Assembly: GCA_013042925.1 (NCBI GenBank)
Contig: JABDPH010000444.1
Location: 1-5,520 of the forward strand
Direction of reading: 5' to 3'
Source of the DNA: Eudoraea sp.
GTDB lineage: Bacteria > Bacteroidota > Bacteroidia > Flavobacteriales > Flavobacteriaceae
DNA length: 5,520 bases
The notes under the pieces were generated by a model. It did not search any database. It saw only the letters and a program-made list of their open reading frames with translations, and had not been told where the DNA came from. Every line of letters starts with the position of its first letter. Position 1 is the first letter of the stretch. A program made the position numbers and the translations under genes. Below, one piece after another: positions 1 to 5,520 of this stretch.

Positions 1-455
1 ATCAGAAAATCATCCAAACTCCAGCCCTTGTTCTCCATATAAGAATTTATAATTTGAATTACACCTGTAGAAGTGCCTGGTCCTTTTAATTCAATATTTA
101 AGGATACCTTATGATCTATTAAATCTAAAACCTCAATCAGCAAAGGAATTTTATGATCCCCATTCAGGGTTAAATTATCAAGATCATCTAAGTTCAAACT
201 TTCAGTATCACCGCTGCCATTTGTTAACCGGTCTATTTTCTTATCATGAAACACTACTATTTCACCACTTGCGATTTTAAAGACATCTATTTCTATCATG
301 TCCACATTCAGATCCAATGCTTTCTGAATAGAGGCCAGGGTATTTTCTGTCTCATGCCCCATAGCCCCCCTGTGTCCTATGTTTAAAATGGGTTTATCTT
401 TTTCTCTACAATTCATAAACAACAGAATAAGTATAAATGGTAGTAATCTTCTCAT
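1..455 (-). CDS. Glycerophosphodiester phosphodiesterase family lipoprotein (N-terminal part, 3' end off window)
   Basis: The first 151 codons of a GDPD-family enzyme can be read from the ATG at 453-455 to the left edge. Family members hydrolyse glycerophosphodiesters from phospholipid turnover to sn-glycerol-3-phosphate and an alcohol, using a TIM barrel and a divalent metal. Visible family motifs are HRG at residues 28-30, E37-N38, the metal ligands E55 and D57 in IEID, H70-D71 in VVFHD, the TNGSG segment around 78-82 and NIELKG at 120-125. The H28-E55-D57-H70 spacing is what I expect of the family. The N-terminus is a short signal with MRR, a hydrophobic stretch and Cys16 in FMNC, followed by a charged REKDK tail. 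This suggests an outer-membrane or periplasmic lipoprotein, although Asn before the Cys is not the classic lipobox residue. The gene is divergent from the membrane protein at 646 and has its own promoter-like site 21 bases upstream. The exact substrate is unknown. The family call is secure; the lipoprotein call is moderate. Confidence 0.93.
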   Translation of the reverse strand, partial: MRRLLPFILILLFMNCREKDKPILNIGHRGAMGHETENTLASIQKALDLNVDMIEIDVFKIASGEIVVFHDKKIDRLTNGSGDTESLNLDDLDNLTLNGDHKIPLLIEVLDLIDHKVSLNIELKGPGTSTGVIQIINSYMENKGWSLDDFL

Positions 456-476
456 CAAATCGAACTTTTATTTACT

Positions 477-508
477 CAAAAGTACGATATGATCCTTAGA
501 ATTATCAA
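477..508 (-). promoter_or_regulatory. Bacteroidota-type promoter for the phosphodiesterase gene
   Basis: Read on the minus strand, TACTTTTG at 484-477 matches the phylum's -7 consensus TAnnTTTG exactly. A TTG at 508-506 stands 21 bases upstream, inside the 17-23 base spacing I recall for the -33 element. The -7 box ends 21 bases before the ATG at 455, so the 5' leader would be short, about 15 bases. No Shine-Dalgarno sequence is visible in that leader (AGTAAATAAAAG...), which is usual in the phylum. This is a motif match only; no transcription start is known. Confidence 0.6.
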
Positions 509-560
509 TAATGAATCATTTATTAATAATGGAATGTTTTTATAATTTATTTACGTATCT

Positions 561-609
561 AATATTTTAAATATTAAATAATTATGAATTTCATAATAAA
601 TATTTATTA
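561..609. repeat. Cluster of three short palindromes in the AT-rich divergent intergenic region
   Basis: Three perfect inverted repeats lie close together between the divergent genes. AATATTT-T-AAATATT is at 561-575, ATTATGAA-T-TTCATAAT at 581-597, and a 16-base perfect palindrome TAATAAATATTTATTA at 594-609. The middle one is the least AT-simple (it contains G and C) and is the best candidate for an operator bound by a dimeric regulator. The others could arise by chance, because the stretch is almost entirely A and T. They lie 37-85 bases upstream of the ATG at 646, where a regulator or a bend could act on the membrane-protein gene. Confidence 0.35.
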
Positions 610-645
610 ATTTTATCATATCAGCAACCAATTAATTTGAAAACT

Positions 646-1074
646 ATGTTTACAAAACAAAATTTATTAGCTACTTTGGCCGGCTTTGTGGTCATGTTCG
701 TACTTGGCTACGCGATCTGGGGATTCGCAATGGTTGATTTTTTTGAACCACACATCACAAATGACGTCATGAAAGACCCCCCCGAAATGCTTCTGCTTGC
801 CATAAGTAATGTTATTGCAATCTTTGCCCTAAGCACTATTTATAGCAAGTGGGCAGGAGGAATCCATAATGCAGGACAGGGTTTTAAATTTGGAATTTGG
901 ATCGGAATTTTTACTGGTCTCGGATTAGGTCTTCTTAATCAGTCTACAACTGAGATAATGGATATGACAGGTCAGATAGTGGAGGCCATTTTAGAAATTA
1001 TCTTTTATGGTATTATCGGAGCTGTAATTGCTTTGGTTTATAAGGCAACTGCTCCAAAAGAATCCGCAGCCTGA
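646..1074 (+). CDS. Small multi-pass membrane protein of unknown function (four predicted TM segments)
   Basis: This 142-residue protein is hydrophobic along most of its length. Four membrane segments can be placed at about residues 7-28, 47-65, 80-98 and 110-133, the third being rich in Gly (GIWIGIFTGLGLGLL). A loop after TM1 carries DFFEPH and an MKDPPEM stretch, and the tail ends in KATAPKESAA. The pattern resembles small uncharacterised inner-membrane proteins common in Bacteroidota, but I cannot name a family with confidence and see no catalytic or metal-binding motif. A TTG three codons upstream (637) is in frame, but the ATG at 646 is preferred because it is a standard start and directly precedes the first hydrophobic segment. 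No Shine-Dalgarno sequence is seen. The gene stands alone, divergent from the phosphodiesterase and convergent with the amylase operon, so context gives no clue to its role. It is very likely a real gene given its coherent membrane topology. Confidence 0.82.
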   Translation: MFTKQNLLATLAGFVVMFVLGYAIWGFAMVDFFEPHITNDVMKDPPEMLLLAISNVIAIFALSTIYSKWAGGIHNAGQGFKFGIWIGIFTGLGLGLLNQSTTEIMDMTGQIVEAILEIIFYGIIGAVIALVYKATAPKESAA

Positions 1075-1087
1075 GTATTCCTAATGA

Positions 1088-1122
1088 TGAATCTGCGATG
1101 TATAATTTGCATGGCAGATTCA
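1088..1122. terminator. Hairpin in the convergent gap, probable two-way terminator
   Basis: TGAATCTGC at 1088-1096 pairs perfectly with GCAGATTCA at 1114-1122. After a G/G mismatch (1097/1113) the stem continues for five more pairs, one of them G-U (1098-1102 with 1108-1112), around a five-base loop. It sits between the stop codons of the membrane protein (1074) and the amylase (1139), which face each other. On the plus strand a short T run (1129-1132) follows about seven bases after the stem. On the minus strand no T run follows, so termination of the amylase operon here would rely mainly on the hairpin. Confidence 0.65.
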
Positions 1123-1138
1123 CCATAATTTTATCAAA

Positions 1139-3016
1139 TTAATCCAAAAGTTTAAAGATAAAAGATTCTAATGGAGTAATCTCCACATTTAATGTACCTA
1201 TTCCATCAATAATCTTCAGCTCTTTCTCGGTTTTGCCATACAAGGCGTCTTTCATCTTAAATGACCCCTCTTTCAACTGCCATTGCTTTATTATTTCCGG
1301 TGGAATTTTTAATTCAAAAGAATAGTATTCATCTGCGTCGAAATTAGAAATGACAATTAGTTTTTCATTACGGGACCATCTTGCGTATGAAAGCACTCTA
1401 TGGTTATAATTCTCTGTATGCTCTCTGTTATAATAATGTATATCCGCATACTCCCCCATCAGCGCTTCACTGTCAATTGTAAAATTTAGTAAGCGTTTGT
1501 AAAAGTCTCTTAACTCCTTTTCTTCAGGTAGTAGTTGACCACCGTCAAACTTTTTATTGTTTACCCACCTTTGATGATGAGGAACTCCAATATAATCGAA
1601 TATGGATGTGCGGGTTGGACTTCCAAAACCTGCATCTTCTTTAGCCGGCTCACCAACTTCCTGACCAAAATAGATCATTGTTGGAGAAGTACTGATAGTA
1701 GCTGAGACTACCATGGCAGGTTTCCCCTTTTCCGCGCGGCCTGCAAAATCGGGACTCGCAATACGCTGTTCGTCATGATTTTCAAGAAAATGCAACATTT
1801 GATGTTCAATATCCTGCATTCCTTTTTGTACCACTGGCATATGGTCTGTCCAGCCATGACCTTGCATAATGTGCTTCAGGCTGTCATAGAATTCGACCTT
1901 ATCATAGAGGTAATCCATTTTACCCTTAAAAATATAAGTCCTGTATAAATTCGGATTATAAACCTCAGCCAATAGAAAAGCATCAGGATTTTCCATTTTA
2001 ATATTGGAATTCATGTAGCTCCAGAATTCCACAGGTACCATCTCGGCCATATCAAAACGAAATCCATCTACCCCCATATCAAGCCAATACATGGCAATAT
2101 CCTTAAATTTTATCCATGAATCCGGGAGGTCCTTGTCAGACCAAAAAGTATAGTGTGCCTTATAATCCTTTTGAGTGAATTCATCAGGTAAGGTTTCAAA
2201 ATCATATGATCCATCAGGCCGCACTCCATAATTTATTTTCACAGTTTCATACCAGTCATTAATGTCTGGTTGCGCCAGACGTGAGCCATTACCCGTCCAT
2301 TTAGCAGGATTCTCATCAAATTTACCATCTGCCATAGGGTGTTTTTCACCTCCAAGAGGCAAGTAACCGTTTGGCCACACCGGTACTTTAAAGGATTCTT
2401 CTGTTATATAATAATAATTGTTATCCTTATGGTATTCAATGGTAGAATCGTCATTTGCCCCAAATGGTTCATGACCCTCTGGTGTTGACCCACCTTCATA
2501 TTTTCGCGCAACATGATTTGGCACTATGTCAATTAAAACTTTTAACCCCGCATTATGTGTCCGCTCAATCAAAGATCTGAACTCCTCCAGCCTGTTTGTC
2601 GGGTCATTTGCGAGGTCGGGATTAACATTGTAATAATCTTTAACGGCATAAGGAGATCCAGCCCTTCCTTTTACAACATCCGGGTCATCGTTAGAAATAT
2701 CATATGCTGTATAATCTGTTACCAAAGTATGGTGTGGGACCCCGGTATACCATATGTGGGTAATGCCCAGATCTTTGATCTCTTTTAAAGCCTTTTCTGT
2801 AAAATCAGAAAATTTGCCCACTCCATTTTCCTGAATAGTTCCCCAGGGCTTATTTGCGGTATTTGTATTACCAAATAAACGAGTAAATACCTGATAGACA
2901 ACTTTTTTATTTGATTGATTTGAGCTATTCATTTGTTTAATATTTGTTCGTTCTTTTTCCTCAATGCACCCCAGGAGTACAAACCAACTTAATAACACCA
3001 ATATGATCCTTCGCAT
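1139..3016 (-). CDS. GH13 alpha-amylase, lipoprotein (SusG-like role)
   Basis: This 625-residue GH13 glycosidase probably makes internal cuts in alpha-1,4-glucans such as starch or glycogen. The four conserved GH13 regions are intact. Region I is DIVPNH (163-168). Region II is GFRFDMAE (318-325), with nucleophile D322 after R320. Region III is LLAEVY, with acid/base E351. Region IV is ENHDEQR, with H414 and transition-state stabiliser D415. The barrel is followed by a beta-rich C-terminal domain from about 520. Residues 1-17 are a lipoprotein signal ending in the good lipobox LLGC (Cys17). The acidic EEKE after it resembles the export signal of surface lipoproteins in the phylum, so the enzyme probably faces outward. 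The stretch between region I and the nucleophile is about 154 residues, roughly 60 longer than in the neighbouring GH13 enzyme, and contains aromatic-rich segments. The ATG at 3016 follows the upstream stop by one base, implying one mRNA and coupled translation. The exact subfamily and product pattern cannot be read from the sequence. Confidence 0.93.
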   Translation of the reverse strand: MRRIILVLLSWFVLLGCIEEKERTNIKQMNSSNQSNKKVVYQVFTRLFGNTNTANKPWGTIQENGVGKFSDFTEKALKEIKDLGITHIWYTGVPHHTLVTDYTAYDISNDDPDVVKGRAGSPYAVKDYYNVNPDLANDPTNRLEEFRSLIERTHNAGLKVLIDIVPNHVARKYEGGSTPEGHEPFGANDDSTIEYHKDNNYYYITEESFKVPVWPNGYLPLGGEKHPMADGKFDENPAKWTGNGSRLAQPDINDWYETVKINYGVRPDGSYDFETLPDEFTQKDYKAHYTFWSDKDLPDSWIKFKDIAMYWLDMGVDGFRFDMAEMVPVEFWSYMNSNIKMENPDAFLLAEVYNPNLYRTYIFKGKMDYLYDKVEFYDSLKHIMQGHGWTDHMPVVQKGMQDIEHQMLHFLENHDEQRIASPDFAGRAEKGKPAMVVSATISTSPTMIYFGQEVGEPAKEDAGFGSPTRTSIFDYIGVPHHQRWVNNKKFDGGQLLPEEKELRDFYKRLLNFTIDSEALMGEYADIHYYNREHTENYNHRVLSYARWSRNEKLIVISNFDADEYYSFELKIPPEIIKQWQLKEGSFKMKDALYGKTEKELKIIDGIGTLNVEITPLESFIFKLLD

Positions 3017-3017
3017 T

Positions 3018-4907
3018 TTAGTCAGATTTTTTGGTTAATAGTACTACTCCATTATCTTTTAATTGCAATTCATTTTTCAAAATAACTTCCTCTGAGGAAA
3101 GTATATTTTTAAATCTATTACCAATGAGATTAATTTCGTTAAAACGTTCCAGGTTTAAGGAATAGGGTTTCTCATTTTTGTTTAGAATAAGCATTACTGT
3201 TTCATCCTTATTAAGCCTGAAAATTACATAAACCCCTTCTTTTGGAGCAAAATGAACTGTTTTACCCGTATGAATTGCCGAACTGTTTTTCCTATAGTTT
3301 AGTAATGTTCTGGTAAAATCCTTCATTTCTTTCTGTGCTTTTTTAAGACCTTTGCCTGTAAAGGCGTTAACAGCATCCTTTTTCCATCCTCCCGGAAAAT
3401 CGGATCGGATTAGACCATGATCTCCTGGATTTTCAGTATTGCTTAGTAATACTTCCGTACCATAATAAATTTGTGGTATACGCGGAGCAGTAATAATAAA
3501 TGCGAGTGCCATTTTTGTTTTAACAAAATCATCATTTAACTGGGTAAATAAACGATCCATGTCATGGTTATCTCCAAAAAACAATATTGAAGAAGGATCG
3601 TGATAAGCAAAATCATTGGCCAGTCCTTCATACAGTTTTATTAAACCCGAATCCCAATTCTCTTCCTCATTAAGTGCTTCTACCAATGCACGTTGTAAGG
3701 GAAAGTCCATTGTTGTTTTCAGGTTAGATTGATAACCATCAGAATTAATTATTCCCTGTTGCCAATAGCGAACCAAAAGAGGGTTATATGTCCATTCTTC
3801 TCCAACGATATTAAATTCCGGATATTCTTCCATAATATCTCCGGCCCATCTCGACATAAATTCCTTATCCGGATAAGGATAAGTATCCTGTCGAATTCCG
3901 CCTAGTTTTAAAGTTTCTATCCACCAAATACTATTCTGAATAATATAATTGGCCATGAACGGATTCTCTTGATTTAAATCTGGCATTGAGGGCACAAACC
4001 AGCCTTTATTCATAAGGTCTCTATCTGCTTGAGAAGCGTAAAGATCCTGATTAACCGTTCGCCGATGGTTCGTAGTCCTTGCGGCAGATCCTTTCTCATA
4101 ATCTGATTGATAATTTATCCAATCTTTAAATGGCAAATCTGACATCCACCAATGTTTGGTTCCGCAATGATTGGCCACCTGGTCCATAATTAATTTAATG
4201 CCTTTTTCAGATGCCTTTTTTGAAAGCAACTTATATTTCTCAAGATTTCCAAAACGCGGATCCACCTTGTAAAAATCTGTCATTGCATAGCCATGATACG
4301 AAGTCTTAGGCATATCGTTAGTCAATAACGGGGTAGGCCATAAAGCGGTAAAACCCATTTCTGATATATAGTCTAAATGATTAATGATTCCCTGAATATC
4401 TCCACCATGACGGGCATAATCATCTTTTCTGTTGATCTTTTTTTCGAGTAATCCCGAGACAATATCTATTTCAGGATCACCATTGGCAAATCGATCCGGA
4501 GTAATTAAGTAAATCACATCTGATGCATCAAAACCTATAAATTCATCAGATGGTCTTTCTCTCCCAAGTAAAGGATATTCATATGAGATTTCATTTCCTT
4601 CCTCACTAGTAAACACAATTTCCATGGCACCGGGAGAAGTATCTGCCTCAATTGTAATATCTAAAAATAAATAATTTGGGCTTTCAGCTCTATGGAAGGC
4701 ACGCAGGCTAACCCCTTTGTACAGAATAGAGGGCGTAGTTGTGCCTATTCCCTTACCATTTACCATTAACTGTAAGTTGGAATTCTTAAATCCCAACCAC
4801 CAATTCGGAGGCTCTACCCTATTTATTTGAGCGGTTGAAAAAGATACTATCAAAAAGAGCATACCACTTAAAACAATTGATTTAATCAACCCTGCAATTT
4901 TCATCAT
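3018..4907 (-). CDS. GH13 neopullulanase/cyclomaltodextrinase, periplasmic (SusA-like)
   Basis: This 629-residue enzyme is of the cyclomaltodextrinase/neopullulanase type, which hydrolyses cyclodextrins, pullulan or linear maltooligosaccharides to short sugars. Residues 1-26 form a type I signal peptide with a likely cut after STA, before Q27; there is no lipobox, so a soluble periplasmic location is inferred. The mature protein opens with VEPPNWWLGF and LQLMVNG, typical of the cyclomaltodextrinase N-terminal beta domain (about 30-120). The barrel begins near VIYLITPDRFANGD (131-144). Region I is MDQVANH (241-247). The MPDLNQ motif of region V (308-313) marks the neopullulanase-like group. 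Region II is GIRQDTYPY with nucleophile D341, region III is IVGEEW with acid/base E370, and region IV is GDNHDMDR with D449. A small beta domain ends the protein (about 548-629). Two Met codons open the frame (4907 and 4904), and either could be used. The gene follows the GH65 gene after 52 bases and abuts the amylase gene, so it is the middle gene of the operon. Confidence 0.93.
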   Translation of the reverse strand: MMKIAGLIKSIVLSGMLFLIVSFSTAQINRVEPPNWWLGFKNSNLQLMVNGKGIGTTTPSILYKGVSLRAFHRAESPNYLFLDITIEADTSPGAMEIVFTSEEGNEISYEYPLLGRERPSDEFIGFDASDVIYLITPDRFANGDPEIDIVSGLLEKKINRKDDYARHGGDIQGIINHLDYISEMGFTALWPTPLLTNDMPKTSYHGYAMTDFYKVDPRFGNLEKYKLLSKKASEKGIKLIMDQVANHCGTKHWWMSDLPFKDWINYQSDYEKGSAARTTNHRRTVNQDLYASQADRDLMNKGWFVPSMPDLNQENPFMANYIIQNSIWWIETLKLGGIRQDTYPYPDKEFMSRWAGDIMEEYPEFNIVGEEWTYNPLLVRYWQQGIINSDGYQSNLKTTMDFPLQRALVEALNEEENWDSGLIKLYEGLANDFAYHDPSSILFFGDNHDMDRLFTQLNDDFVKTKMALAFIITAPRIPQIYYGTEVLLSNTENPGDHGLIRSDFPGGWKKDAVNAFTGKGLKKAQKEMKDFTRTLLNYRKNSSAIHTGKTVHFAPKEGVYVIFRLNKDETVMLILNKNEKPYSLNLERFNEINLIGNRFKNILSSEEVILKNELQLKDNGVVLLTKKSD

Positions 4908-4959
4908 AGGTTAATTTCTTGTGAAGCATCATCTGAATTAAATTATAAAACCGGATCTT

Positions 4960-5520
4960 TTAGATGTTTTGAACAATAGTTTCCTGAGATGGTTTTAAAA
5001 TAACCCTTTTGTCATTTACACGCAGTGTCATTTCAGCAGCCCCATTGTATTCAAAACTGGTTTGATTTTCTGCGACATTTACCTTAATAATACGATTTCT
5101 AAAATTTACTTTAAATGAATACGATTTCCATTGCTTTGGAATTTTCGGCGCAAAAGACAGTTTGTCATCTTTCATTCGCATGCCTCCAAACCCTTCTACA
5201 ATACTCATCCAGGTGCCAGCCATAGAAGTGATATGTAAACCTTCTTCCACCTCTTTGTTATAATCATCCAGATCCAGTCTTGAAGTGCGTAAATAAAACT
5301 TGTATGCCTGCTCCATCCTTCCCAATTTCGCAGCCTGAATACTATGAACACATGGCGACAGCGATGATTCATGGACGGTAAAAGGTTCATAAAAATCGAA
5401 ATGTCTTTCAAGTTCTTCAATACTGAAATGATCTTCAAATAAATAAAACCCCTGTAAAGTATCTGCTTGTTTAATATAAGGGGAACGCAAAATTCTATCC
5501 CAGCTCCATTTTTGATTAAT
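4960..5520 (-). CDS. GH65 glycoside phosphorylase, probably maltose phosphorylase (C-terminal part, 5' end off window)
   Basis: The frame is open from the right edge to the TAA at 4960, giving the last 186 residues of a protein that is normally about 750-780 long. GH65 phosphorylases split alpha-linked disaccharides with inorganic phosphate; maltose phosphorylase yields beta-glucose-1-phosphate and glucose in the cytoplasm. The segment starts in INQKWSWDRILRSPY. It carries the KQAD donor-sugar motif (K codon 5470-5472), YEPFTVHESSLSP (H codon 5371-5373), the LGRMEQAY helix and the EEGLH-AGTW segment. By spacing, the His of GLH would match the phosphate-site histidine of Lactobacillus maltose phosphorylase; this is recalled and not aligned. 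A small beta domain from FAPKIPKQW to the end closes the protein. The loop that decides between maltose, trehalose, kojibiose or nigerose lies outside the window, so maltose is inferred from the neighbouring amylases. The next gene starts 52 bases downstream with no terminator between them. Confidence 0.92.
   Translation of the reverse strand: MNQKWSWDRILRSPYIKQADTLQGFYLFEDHFSIEELERHFDFYEPFTVHESSLSPCVHSIQAAKLGRMEQAYKFYLRTSRLDLDDYNKEVEEGLHITSMAGTWMSIVEGFGGMRMKDDKLSFAPKIPKQWKSYSFKVNFRNRIIKVNVAENQTSFEYNGAAEMTLRVNDKRVILKPSQETIVQNI

Noticed and set aside
608..639. Promoter-like boxes for the membrane-protein gene (TAATTTTA at 608-615, TTAATTTG at 632-639)
   Set aside because: Each departs from TAnnTTTG at one position and neither has a TTG at the right distance upstream. 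In such AT-rich DNA a seven-of-eight match is weak evidence.
637..645. TTG start three codons upstream of the membrane-protein ATG
   Set aside because: An ATG in the same frame follows at 646 and fits the onset of the first hydrophobic segment. Nothing favours the rarer start codon.
2555..2788. Plus-strand open frame of 77 codons inside the amylase gene
   Set aside because: It lies wholly antisense to the strongly supported GH13 coding sequence, has no recognisable domain and a Cys/Ile-rich composition typical of a chance frame.
4908..4959. Possible promoter or terminator in the 52-base gap between the GH65 and SusA-like genes
   Set aside because: No TAnnTTTG box and no stable hairpin were found there, so the genes are treated as one operon.
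5205..5438. Minus-strand open frame of 77 codons overlapping the GH65 gene in another frame
   Set aside because: The GH65 frame over the same bases carries the conserved KQAD and HESS motifs. This frame shows no motif and is a shadow.
5488..5490. Possible start of a short separate gene at a TTG within the GH65 region
   Set aside because: The frame stays open to the right edge and the extra ten residues (INQKWSWDRI) continue the GH65 sequence, so this is an internal Leu codon of a larger gene.
1..5520. Search for a mobile element, CRISPR array, tRNA, toxin-antitoxin or other defence system
   Set aside because: No transposase, direct-repeat array, cloverleaf or defence domain is visible. All long frames belong to ordinary metabolic or membrane proteins.

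Overview
The window looks like a chromosomal segment of a marine or environmental Bacteroidota bacterium, most likely a flavobacterium. Four things suggest this: the low GC content judged by eye, Sec-dependent and lipoprotein signals typical of the phylum, a TAnnTTTG-type promoter in place of a sigma70 box, and a Sus-like alpha-glucan gene set (surface amylase, periplasmic neopullulanase/cyclomaltodextrinase, GH65 phosphorylase). The genus assignment is inference. No rRNA or other taxonomic marker is present.

Layout from left to right. Positions 1-455 (minus strand) hold the N-terminal 151 codons of a lipoprotein-type glycerophosphodiester phosphodiesterase, whose 3' end lies off the left edge. 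Positions 456-645 are a very AT-rich divergent intergenic region, with a good Bacteroidota promoter for the phosphodiesterase and three adjacent palindromes. Positions 646-1074 (plus strand) encode a small protein of unknown function with four predicted membrane segments. A convergent gap with a strong hairpin, probably a two-way terminator, follows. From 1139 to the right edge, three minus-strand genes form an apparent operon, transcribed right to left: a GH65 glycoside phosphorylase (only its C-terminal 186 residues are present), a GH13 SusA-like neopullulanase/cyclomaltodextrinase with a type I signal peptide, and a GH13 alpha-amylase lipoprotein.

The three operon genes make a coherent alpha-glucan (starch/glycogen/maltodextrin) pathway split by compartment. 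The amylase lipoprotein, probably at the cell surface, cuts polymer. The soluble periplasmic GH13 enzyme trims imported oligosaccharides. The GH65 enzyme has no visible signal in the part seen, is normally cytoplasmic, and would split maltose with phosphate to give beta-glucose-1-phosphate and glucose. The usual partners (beta-phosphoglucomutase, sugar permease, LacI-type regulator, SusC/SusD) would be expected to the right of the window but cannot be seen. The phosphodiesterase and the membrane protein appear unrelated to this pathway.

I found no mobile element, CRISPR array, tRNA or rRNA, and no convincing sign of an undescribed system. The points most worth a second look are the unusually long domain B of the surface amylase, the unidentified membrane protein, and the palindrome cluster.
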